Assembly: GCA_964422855.1 (NCBI GenBank)
Contig: CAYRCS010000038.1
Coordinates: 1-7,117, forward strand
Reading direction: 5' to 3'
DNA from: CAZEYI01 sp964422855
GTDB taxonomy: Bacteria; Patescibacteriota; Gracilibacteria; Absconditabacterales; Absconditicoccaceae
DNA length: 7,117 nucleotides
Part shown: positions 1 to 7,117 of the stretch, piece after piece
How positions within the stretch are numbered: position 1 is the first letter of the stretch
Layout of the letters: each line of letters opens with the position of its first letter
The notes under the pieces: generated by a model
Databases searched by the model: none
What the model saw: the letters and a program-made list of their open reading frames with translations, nothing else
Told to the model about the DNA's origin: nothing
Program-made: the position numbers and the translations under genes

Positions 1-714
1 AGCGCTTTACCTGTCCAGATAGACACCGTATTCCCCGAATCATTGGCAGCCACTATAGGATTACAAACAGGAGATATTATACAGTCTATCAACAATACCA
101 AAGTAGACACCAATACCATATGACCTGTGCTCAAATCTTTCGTCAATCAAGACTTCAATATCCAAATACAGAGAAACAAAGCAATCGTAATACTCCCAGC
201 AAGATGTCCTGAAGACAATTGTTTCTTGGGTATCAGCATGCAGGGCGGATGAGCCGTAGAAATACTCGAATACAAAGTTCCATTTACCCAAGCACTATGA
301 CTCGCACGACATGAAATAGGTGCACAATTTTCACTCACCTTCCAGTGATTGGGAAATCTATGATCCAAACTATTCTCCTTTGATAAAGAAAAAGTACAAG
401 AAGGAGTATCTTCTCTTTCTGGTCCAGTCTGAGCAGTCAAGATAGCTGATGACATCCGTCAAAGCGCAGGACGAAAAGCACTCTTAGCCTTTGCTGCGAT
501 GATCTCTATGTGATTGGCAATATTCAATATCCTCCCTATCCCAGCACTCGATGGAGGAAGAATTCTCGGCGTATTGATACAACGAATATCCAGAATGAAA
601 GCAGAAAAATATTTCCTCATCGAATCCTACATCAACGCGTTTTTCTTTGTCCTATTATTAGGAATCGGAATCCTCGTCATCTTCCAAGATCTGACAAATA
701 TACGAGGCCTATAA
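1..714 (+). CDS. rseP: RseP-type site-2 intramembrane zinc metalloprotease (M50), 3' part
   Basis: C-terminal 237 codons of a membrane-embedded site-2 protease, which cuts transmembrane substrates such as anti-sigma factors within the membrane; the start and the HExxH zinc motif lie outside the window. Seen: a PDZ-like stretch in codons 1-55 (a V-x-P-x-S-x-A pattern, then GLQTGD); SGPVG at codons 140-144, matching the family GPxG segment; the third zinc-ligand motif NILPIPALDGG from codon 176, with Asp184 as the expected metal ligand; and hydrophobic helices near codons 165-178 and 211-230. Seven in-frame TGA codons (121, 250, 298, 346, 361, 430, 511) must be read as Gly; the one at 430 is the last G of GPVG. 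It ends with TAA at 712-714 and converges on the next gene across a terminator. Family call is firm; the physiological substrate is unknown. Confidence 0.92.
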
Positions 715-771
715 AACCCATCCAAACACAAAATGCTGTAAAGATTACTAGGAAGACAAATAATCTAAACT

Positions 772-801
772 AAAAAAGCTCACCATCTAGTGAGCTTTTT
801 T
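772..801. terminator. Bidirectional intrinsic terminator
   Basis: A perfect 12-bp inverted repeat: AAAAAAGCTCAC at 772-783 and its complement at 790-801, with a 6-nt loop (784-789). The core AGCTCAC/GTGAGCT is flanked by an A-run on one side and a T-run on the other, so transcripts from either strand end in a hairpin plus U-tract. It sits between the TAA of the protease gene (+) and the TAA of the pyruvate-kinase-like gene (-), as expected for shared termination of convergent genes. Confidence 0.9.
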
Positions 802-811
802 TCTATAGAAA

Positions 812-2221
812 TTATATATTCTTAAACGCATACAACTCTACTCCATTGATCAGATCAGTCTTCTCATCATTGATCAATTCATTTGCCTGGACGATGACGA
901 TCTTGTCATCCAATGATATATTTCCTTTGAATATAATTCTAATCATTTCTTTACCAATTCTCTTGAGGTTGGTATAGTTAAAGTGAGGCGATATCTTAAA
1001 TCCTTTTACTCCTCGCAATGTATTGATGTATCTATACGTCTCATCCACACTACTAAACGCGATGATAGGTACCGCAGGATTGAGCGCTGACAAACGCGCT
1101 GTTGTATACCCATTGTGTGTAAAACAGACAATCGCTTTCACATCCAAATCTTCGGTAATCTTGTGTGCATTGTAGATAATATAATCTCTCACTAAGAAGT
1201 CATCACTTGGATGATAGAATGGCTGCGATTCTTTCTTAGACTTAGCAACAGGGAACTCACTCACCACTTCAAACAACGCTGTGATCACTCTGAGTGGATC
1301 ATCTTCATTGATCATGGTTTCGATCATATATCCATCAAGTGCTTTTTCACAATACCCCAAGACATGTTTCTTGTCCAAGAGTGGATAACTCTTCCCTTCC
1401 ACACCATGCGCATAGTGTAAGAATGCTGGCTTACCCACATCTTTACATAAGGCTATGATACTATCCATAGTTAATTTGTTTTTCTTGAAATATGGTTCAA
1501 CAATATCAAGAGAAACGATAATACCATCGGATACATCGATGATAGATTGCAAATGTTGGATGGCTTCAGGCGTTTCTATTTTAGCAAATACTTTCATATT
1601 TGGGCGTTGATGGTTGGCCAAGAATGTCTTGAGATGCATGATGTCATCAGCAGCTCTCACATAATTACCACAGATGATGTGGACACCATTTTCGATACCT
1701 CGCGTGATATCTTTTTTGTCTTTATCAGTCAAGAAAATAATTTCTGGATCATGACCTTCGAAGTCTAGTCTATCATATTCGATAATCGTTCCTCCTTGTA
1801 CTACGACACATTCTGCTTCTTCTTTGATAATTTCCACTACTTCCAAGATCACACCACTCTGTCTAAACAACAAACGTACTCCCTTCTTGAGATGCGATAC
1901 AAATGGATAATCTACAAACACTTTGTGATCAGCTTCTTGTGCATATTCACTATAATCTACCAAGATTTTTTGATTCTTTTTGAGACTTACTTGTTTCACA
2001 TTTTTGATTCTGAGATCAGCTCACTTTGTCTCCATCATGATAGTCTTGGAATTATCCAACTTCATCACTGTCTCGATATATTTTTTGTTGTTATCATCAA
2101 AACCATTGGACATAGATATTCTAAAAATATCCACCATGTTGATGACCTTAGATAAGATAGTTTCTTTTGCTAACAACGGACCAACTCCAGCTATCACCTT
2201 CCCAAAATGAAAGTTATACAT
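812..2221 (-). CDS. Pyruvate-kinase-family protein with eroded active site
   Basis: 469 aa, almost the length of E. coli PykF (470). The whole fold is traceable: an N-terminal barrel strand (VIAGVGP, cf. CTIGPAS), FRISMSNG (cf. RLNFSHG, Arg34 kept), METKGADLR (cf. LDTKGPEIR), a B domain from about residue 72 to 155, FLTDKDKKD (cf. ALAEKDKQD), AKIE at 213-216 with the catalytic Lys and metal Glu, SDGIIV at 231-236, and the C-terminal domain with CFTHNGYTTARLSA. Changes: MVARGDLGVE has become IVSLDIVE, with perhaps only Asp239 retained; ATQMLDSM is LHYAHG at 268-273; and the SGESAKG loop is gone (ETMINEDD). It may therefore be inactive, altered in specificity or regulatory. Codon 67 (2021-2023) is TGA at the conserved Gly of TKG, and a standard code would cut the gene there. 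No Shine-Dalgarno is obvious before the ATG. It lies 56 bp after the ATPase gene, so co-transcription is possible. Confidence 0.85.
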
Positions 2222-2277
2222 ACGTACAGATCGTAATAAAATATAAATAATATGTTTTGGTGTTATGATGCCTTATT

Positions 2278-3693
2278 TTATATTGCGTGCATATCAACGA
2301 TGACAAATCCTGTCTTATCAAGCATGTCTGCTACTTTCTTCTTGGTAACCACTATCATACCACGCTCATCGGTTCTTCCATAGAAGAGTTCATCATTCAC
2401 GAGTAATGGTATCTTCTGATTTGCATATTCTTTTGGCATAATGATCGACATTCCACTGTTGCTCTTTTTGATATCGACTTGGACATCCAGTAAGGGCACA
2501 TCTCCAAATCATTTGACATGGATATGGAGATCCATTTGTTTTTCTAAGTCTTGGATCGCAACGCCTGCTTTACCTATCACACGAGCTTTGTACATCTCAG
2601 GGATATAAATATTGATATCATGGGTTCCTACTATCCCGAGCAAGAAATCACACGGCAATATCTGTTGTAACTTTTGTTCGATAGCTTCTCTGGCATACTT
2701 TTGCATCCCACGAGATTTGGCTGCCTTCTTCATTTCTCCACCAATCGGCACCACCACAATCTGTTCTCCAAACGAATACATCTCATACACGAGAGTATTG
2801 GTGAAGAAACTCTTGATCTGAACGACTGGACGAGCTAGATCTTCAGACATCATACCTTCAGGTACTTTGACAACGAGATCCAAATGCAATATCTCAGCCA
2901 ATTGTCCTTTGTCTATATAGATCACTGTATCGATAACTTGAGGTACGATACCAAGTTCTATTGTTCACAAGAATCTCTGTATACCATCGATTGCTTTACT
3001 CGCATGGATAACTCATATCAATCATATACCTGTCAATCTCAGATCCTTATAGAGTTCAAAATCATGCTTATTTCTTACTTCATCATACACTGTATAATCA
3101 GGTCTGGATAATAACAATATATCTCTAATTTCTTCATGTGAGCCGTAGGTGAAACTATATTGGACGACATCATCAGATACATTGAGATCACGAGGTGATT
3201 CGATAGTCTTGACGGTCAAGTGTCTATCAACATATAAGTCTACCATCGCTTGTGCAAAGGTTGTCTTACCAGAACCAGGAGCTCCTGATACCAATATACC
3301 TTTTGCTTTATTTTGGAGTAGATCAATCACGGCAGGATCTAAGTTATAGTCAGCCATCACCAATCTCGTTGTAGGTTTGACGATAGTCATCTCCAAGGCA
3401 TCAGATAGAGGCGGATAGACGATCACTATTCTATATGGTCACATTTGAATTACTTTGGACAAGGATCTATCTATTTCCAAGAAACCATCATCTCTATTTT
3501 CGATTTCTAACAAAATACCGTCGATCAAGTTTTGTAAGGCTTGCTTACTCACGACATCTCATTGTGTAGGATCCCAAGCACCAGGGCGTCATCTTTTGTA
3601 TAGCACTTGTCTATTTGCTTTGAAGTGCACAGACATCGTCTGTTCATCAAAATACTTGTCCAACAAGGGACTATTTCCCAATATCTGCTGCAT
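2278..3693 (-). CDS. PilT-family ATPase with KH domain, archaeal type (COG1855-like), lacking PIN domain
   Basis: 471 aa. Seen in order: a linker with TMSVHF and KRGRPGAW (family TMSVHL...KRGKPG) near residues 20-40; VIQMGPYRIVI around 80-90; Walker A GAPGSGKTT at 137-145; ESPRD at 165-169; acidic Walker B RPDYTVYDEVR with Asp204/Glu205; LRLTGIGLIGVIHAS with a His box at 230; then DGIQRFLGTIELGIVPQ; and a KH RNA-binding domain whose GxxG loop is GKAG at 374-377. These are features of the archaeal PilT-family ATPase fused to PIN and KH domains, so NTP-driven action on RNA is likely (inference). The usual ~130-residue N-terminal PIN nuclease domain is absent: an in-frame TAA lies at 3736-3738, and ATG 3693, the first ATG after it, falls about 14 residues before the TMSVH linker. 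Seven TGA codons (3589, 3559, 3439, 3022, 3013, 2965, 2509) read as Gly, several at conserved glycines. Stop is TAA. Confidence 0.9.
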
Positions 3694-3904
3694 ACTCGAC
3701 CTACGCAAGATAAATTTGCGGATGTATACGGATTTTTATGAAAAAATCAAGGGAAACCGCATTTTTAGCAGAGAAAAACCAGTCTAGAAGCCAATTTTAG
3801 AGATAGACAAATCAACGATACATATACAAACAATACAAAAGCTTCTATTGATACACAGCGCCTTTTGGATAAGAGAATGATGTATTTATACCATCTCACG
3901 ATTT
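3694..3904. other. Divergent intergenic region
   Basis: About 210 bp between the start of the ATPase gene (-) and the chosen start of the hypothetical gene (+). It is AT-rich and must hold promoters for both directions. I see no tRNA, long inverted repeat or other gene. A short reading frame with tandem ATGs (3877-3882) runs to TAA at 3979-3981 in a frame different from the downstream gene; see findings. Confidence 0.7.
3723..3750 (-). promoter_or_regulatory. Candidate sigma70-like promoter for the ATPase gene
   Basis: On the minus strand, TTGATT (3745-3750) is followed after 16 bp by TATACA (3723-3728). These resemble -35 and -10 boxes, though the -10 matches consensus at only 4 of 6 positions. 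Transcription would begin about 20 bp before the ATG at 3693. Position and spacing support it, but the region is AT-rich and chance matches are common. Confidence 0.35.
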
Positions 3905-5023
3905 ATGCGACGACACTGTGTGTGCATCAAGGAAATATATGGCCAACAATACACAGCAGAACTCCTCCGACAATCTGATAATGAAAACATCCTCAGAAAT
4001 TTTCTCCGTGCACAAAATATCATCATCGTCCAGTGTGAAGAGTATCACGACCAACCACAAGCATTTGGCAATACCTATGCAGACGTCCGCGAAGATAATA
4101 AGACACGATCCTTGGTATGAGCACGAAACACCATCAAAGAATGATGTGACTTTCTCCATTTCTTAGGACTGCATGTCGTAGGTATCAATAGTTACACACA
4201 AGTCATCACCAACGAACAAGCAGTTGCTATCATCACCAAGTCTGCAGATGATACGAACAAATTATTTGCATCACTAGACAAAAAATCATCAAAAACGCAA
4301 GAAAATTTGGCACAAAGTTTTCGCAATGAAGATCAGTGACTCATACAGCACATCATAGACAAAGTCCTCGCATACATACGCGAAGCTGTTATCTTGCAAA
4401 AAAAAGATAATAACACCAATGCCAAAAATCTCCTGGAAGAACTAATCTCTTTGGAAGACGAACTCGTCAGAAACAGACGCAGCACCAATACAGAAAAAAA
4501 CAAACAAACTATCCAGCAGGCTCTCCGTATACTCGATCAGATAGAGCTTGTGCATATCCAAAACAATCCCAACGATCCCATACTAGCAGATAGTAGCATT
4601 GGCAGTAGAGATCTGGAACTTGCATACAGTTCATATACCAGACGCGATATCCGACATCCAGATCAACAACCACATCTCAGCAATACCGACAAGACGATGA
4701 TATTGGGCAAATTTCTACGAAAGGATATCCTCTCCTATGGCAAAAACATCACACCACAACACATCATGCAAACCATAAACCAAGCCATATATATAGCACT
4801 CCTCATATATATAGTGTATGGCATTAGCTTGATTATACTAGGCACCCCCTACATACAAAGTCGAACATATAATCTTGTCAACATTGGCGTATTGGGCATA
4901 TCGCGATATACCATATACAAGATCTATCAAAAGTATACGAAAAATATATATCTTGCCATAGGAGCAGTTATTATACTCTGGCAAATTCTATCTCGACTGA
5001 TTTATTCATACATAGCTTTGTAA
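3905..5023 (+). CDS. Unrecognised protein with C-terminal membrane anchor
   Basis: 372 aa when TGA at 4118, 4142 and 4337 is read as Gly; I do not recognise the family. Seen: residues ~5-45 (VCIKEIYGQQYTAELL, then NENILRNFLRAQNIIIV) form a compact strand-helix-strand pattern loosely like the small N-terminal repeat of type II secretion F/PilC proteins (weak inference). Next come a segment rich in Gly and hydrophobics (CDFLHFLGLHVVGIN, about 80-95) and a long polar, helical, probably coiled-coil stretch (about 110-220). The C-terminus holds hydrophobic helices near 294-313 and 347-368, with a weaker one at 324-341. It is likely a membrane-anchored protein with a large soluble N-terminal part. 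ATG 3905 is the first in-frame ATG, but lacks a Shine-Dalgarno; the frame stays open back to 3788, so a non-ATG upstream start is possible. It ends with TAA 4 bp before the next gene. Confidence 0.75.
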
Positions 5024-5027
5024 TATC

Positions 5028-6329
5028 ATGGGCGCATTTATCATCACCAGTATTATATTTGGATTGTACTTTAGTTATATAGGATTGTGGTATCTTATCA
5101 TCATACCTATATTGCTGTGTTTAATATTGGGGCGATATTTCAATTATGAACTCCCTACGCATATCCAAGATCAAATACAACGACAAGAACTTGGACTCCC
5201 ATTGGCCTGGATCTGTGTAAACATCGGACTGGTGAGCTTAGCAAACTACATATGATTTGATCAGATCAATATAGCACTTATCTTAGTGGGGCTCAATAGT
5301 GTCTGTATGATCAGTAGTTTCTTCTTGGCATACAAAGACGGTGAATATGTCTTTCAAATCTGATACTATGGAGCGATCATCTATACTATCATATCAAGTT
5401 TGTTTACAGCAACTTTTGGACAGCGATTGGATGTCATCAGTATATTGTGGGCATACAATATTGGTATATTCTGATTTATCATAGGGATCAATGGTATCAT
5501 ACACAAGATACCATCCTACCTCTATTATAAGGCAGCAGTCCTCATAGCCTGATGAGGAGCTATAGTCATATTGCAATACACAGACTTCAGTGATATATGA
5601 TTACTCATCGTATCAATAGGTCTTACACTGATAGCTACTGCCCTACGAAAGATAGGAGAATATAGACCTATAACCAATAAAGTCAAAAAAGAAATATCCG
5701 TCAGACAAATACTCGCAGGCAAAAAAATAAGTAACAACACGCATATCCCAGAAGAAAACCAACGACTAGGAGTCATATCCCACTATATCCAAGAGATGCC
5801 ATCACGAACCAGGATGACTCTCCAAGCAGCCAATATCATCATCATCATGTCAGGTATCCTGATGTATGTCAATCACGTCACGCAAGACACCACACAAGTA
5901 CAGCACTGGATATTTCGAGGTATCATTATATGTTTCATAGCGACCAACATTATATTAAAATATATGAGCATCCAAAGTATCGTCCAAAAAATCGCACTCT
6001 ATCTGGTAGTCAACTTCGCTATCTATGTGACGCTCTTCATATTGTTTGGACAAGATATTGGTACGATCGCTGCGCGATGAGTAATCTGGAATCTGAGCTC
6101 TGGACTCCTTATTTTCTACGGCCCAGAAAGCCCTATTGCAAATATTTTGAAAAAACAAGACTATACCATATGGATTGCGATGACTATCGTGGCCTGCATC
6201 TGGAACATCGTTCTCATGAGCAAGACCGCTATGCCAGCGCAACTCACCTTCTCACTCGCCTTTGTGTATATGGGTATACAAGGTATGATCCTCTACTACG
6301 GTATCTCTCATATACAGAAGATGGAATAA
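5028..6329 (+). CDS. Unrecognised polytopic membrane protein (about 14 helices)
   Basis: 433 aa, very hydrophobic, with seven in-frame TGA codons as Gly (5253, 5361, 5472, 5550, 5553, 5598, 6078). About eight transmembrane segments precede a polar, basic loop (about residues 210-263, containing KVKKEISVRQILAGKK and a PEENQR stretch), and about six follow. This two-block layout is seen in some transporters and flippases, but no diagnostic motif is visible, so I assign no function. Loss of this gene under a standard code would be complete: the longest fragment is under 100 codons. ATG 5028 is 4 bp after the TAA of the preceding gene, suggesting translational coupling and that the two proteins act together, perhaps as a membrane complex. 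TAA at 6327-6329 ends it. Confidence 0.8.
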
Positions 6330-6377
6330 CTTGTTTTACACAAGCAGATACATACACCAGCAGCGTACAATTTACTT

Positions 6378-6382
6378 GGAAG
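6378..6382 (+). promoter_or_regulatory. Shine-Dalgarno-like GGAAG
   Basis: GGAAG ends 9 bp before the ATG at 6392, one of the few recognisable ribosome-binding sequences in this window. It supports 6392 as a real start. The in-frame TAA at 6383-6385 rules out any upstream extension of that gene. Confidence 0.45.
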
Positions 6383-6391
6383 TAAGTACTC

Positions 6392-7003
6392 ATGAAAGAC
6401 GCCAAATACATCATCAACAAATACAACGATATCATCACCGAAGAGCTCAACATCAAGGAAGTTGGCGTATTGGAAAATATCACGGTCAAGAAAATATACA
6501 AACCTATCGGTTCACAAATTTCTGCTAAATTTGGCAAAGACACAGGCTCTATTATACAAAACGGCAAACAAGGTAATGTAGAAGCCATGAGCAATGGATC
6601 GCTGAGGATATTTGATAGTAACGACAACGAACGAATACTGGACAAGACAGACTACGAAGTAAGTTATGAGTGACTCGATGGCGAAGATACGATAGCAGAG
6701 ACAGGCATCATCGTCAAGATAGATCGCACCATCACCCCAGAGCTCGAACGCGAAGGTATCGCTCGTGAATTATCCAGATTTTTGAATCAGATGAGAAAAG
6801 ATGCAGATCTCGCACTCGATGAAAAGATCGTCGTACAATACGAAACCAAAGACGATATATTTCAAGATATCATCAAATTGTTCGGTCCATTCTTACAAGA
6901 AGAAGCACAGATCAAAACATTAGAAGCAGGCAAAGGCAGCACAGGTCGCCATACCAATACCTATAGCGAAGACGAGAGAACTATTACTTTCACCATCATA
7001 TAA
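6392..7003 (+). CDS. Stand-alone isoleucyl-tRNA synthetase C-terminal (anticodon/tRNA-binding) domain protein
   Basis: 203 aa resembling only the last part of IleRS. Seen: EELNIKEVGVL at about 17-27 (family pattern ELNVKEV), a loosely conserved middle, EVSYEGLDG at 89-97 with Gly94 encoded by TGA (6671-6673), GIIVKIDRTITPELEREGIAREL at 105-127 (family LDTxLTPELxxEGLAREL), then FLNQMRKDADLALDEKI (family IQxLRKxAGLxVxDRI). No HIGH or KMSKS catalytic signature, editing domain or zinc cluster is present, and there is no room for them: TAA at 6383-6385 blocks the frame just upstream and the membrane gene ends 62 bp before. It is a free-standing domain, either half of a split synthetase, a remnant, or a separate tRNA-binding factor. 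It is followed after 1 bp by the RecX-like gene. Domain identity is fairly sure; function is open. Confidence 0.8.
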
Positions 7004-7004
7004 G

Positions 7005-7117
7005 ATGCAAAATCCCGCATACATATATAGCGTCCAATTATTGTCTCGCTATCCCAAGACCACACACGAACTCCAAAAAAAACTCGAAGAAAAATGATTT
7101 TCTCCCGAAGAAATTAG
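7005..7117 (+). CDS. recX: RecX-family protein, 5' part
   Basis: First 37 codons of a gene running off the right edge. The pattern SVQLLSRYPKTTHELQKKL followed by EEKGFSPEEI matches the RecX N-terminal repeat (xxxLLSRRxRSxxELxxKLxxKGFxxExI). RecX binds RecA filaments and modulates recombination. The Gly of the KGF motif is encoded by TGA at 7095-7097. ATG 7005 begins 1 bp after the preceding TAA, implying co-transcription and coupled translation. The call rests on a short stretch, so another helical-repeat protein cannot be fully excluded. Confidence 0.7.

Noticed and set aside
2222..2277. Independent promoter for the PK-like gene
   Set aside because: AT-rich with several -10-like strings, but no convincing -35/-10 pair, and no terminator after the ATPase gene; co-transcription is equally likely.
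3455..3787. 110-codon plus-strand frame opposite the ATPase gene
   Set aside because: Antisense shadow of the linker region, whose motifs are clearly conserved on the minus strand.
4785..4822. ATATATA-rich repeat-like stretch
   Set aside because: It lies inside a transmembrane coding segment rich in Ile/Tyr codons (ATA, TAT) and shows no regular repeat unit.
5930..6385. 151-codon frame within the membrane gene
   Set aside because: It overlaps the polytopic membrane gene in another frame, and its product is polar and unlike any family; its TAA serves only to show that the IleRS-domain gene cannot extend upstream.
6331..6528. Short reading frame overlapping the start of the IleRS-domain gene
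   Set aside because: Low-complexity His/Gln/Arg-rich product, a shadow of the real frame starting at 6392.
1..7117. Interpretation as many pseudogenes broken by TGA stops
   Set aside because: All interruptions are TGA, never TAA or TAG, and the frame is kept on both sides with conserved motifs spanning the TGA. Decay would give mixed stops and frameshifts.
1..7117. TGA as selenocysteine or tryptophan
   Set aside because: The density of TGA is too high for selenocysteine, and aligned positions call for Gly rather than Trp. Trp is already encoded by TGG (for example in the 5028 gene).

Overview
The window is dense bacterial coding sequence (six protein genes with a visible stop, one cut off at the right edge) that reads correctly only if TGA is translated as glycine. 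With TGA as a stop, every gene breaks into fragments. With TGA as Gly, seven uninterrupted frames appear and many TGA codons fall on family-conserved glycines (S2P GPxG, pyruvate kinase TKG, PilT-family ATPase LRLxGxG and KRGxPG, RecX KGF). I count 27 in-frame TGA codons, and all six visible stops are TAA. This is genetic code 25, known from Absconditabacteria (SR1) and Gracilibacteria, so the source is most likely one of these CPR/Patescibacteria lineages. Lineage is inferred from code and gene content only; no rRNA or tRNA is present.

Layout. (1) 1-714 (+): 3' part of an RseP-type site-2 metalloprotease. (2) 772-801: a 12-bp-stem bidirectional terminator between convergent genes. (3) 812-2221 (-): a pyruvate-kinase-family protein of normal length with several catalytic motifs eroded. 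(4) 2278-3693 (-): an archaeal-type PilT-family ATPase with a KH domain (COG1855-like) that lacks the N-terminal PIN nuclease domain. (5) 3694-3904: divergent intergenic region. (6) 3905-5023 and 5028-6329 (+): two unrecognised genes 4 bp apart, a C-terminally anchored protein and a polytopic membrane protein of about 14 helices. (7) 6392-7003 (+): a free-standing protein matching only the C-terminal tRNA/anticodon-binding end of isoleucyl-tRNA synthetase. (8) 7005-7117 (+): the start of a RecX-family protein, 1 bp after the previous stop.

The left half has a (+) gene ending against a (-) pair (ATPase then PK homologue, 56 bp apart). The right half is a co-directional (+) run, probably one or two operons. 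The most interesting points are the recoded TGA, the PIN-less ATPase-KH protein, the degenerate pyruvate kinase, the orphan IleRS C-terminal domain and the unknown membrane gene pair. I see no mobile element, CRISPR array or RNA gene.
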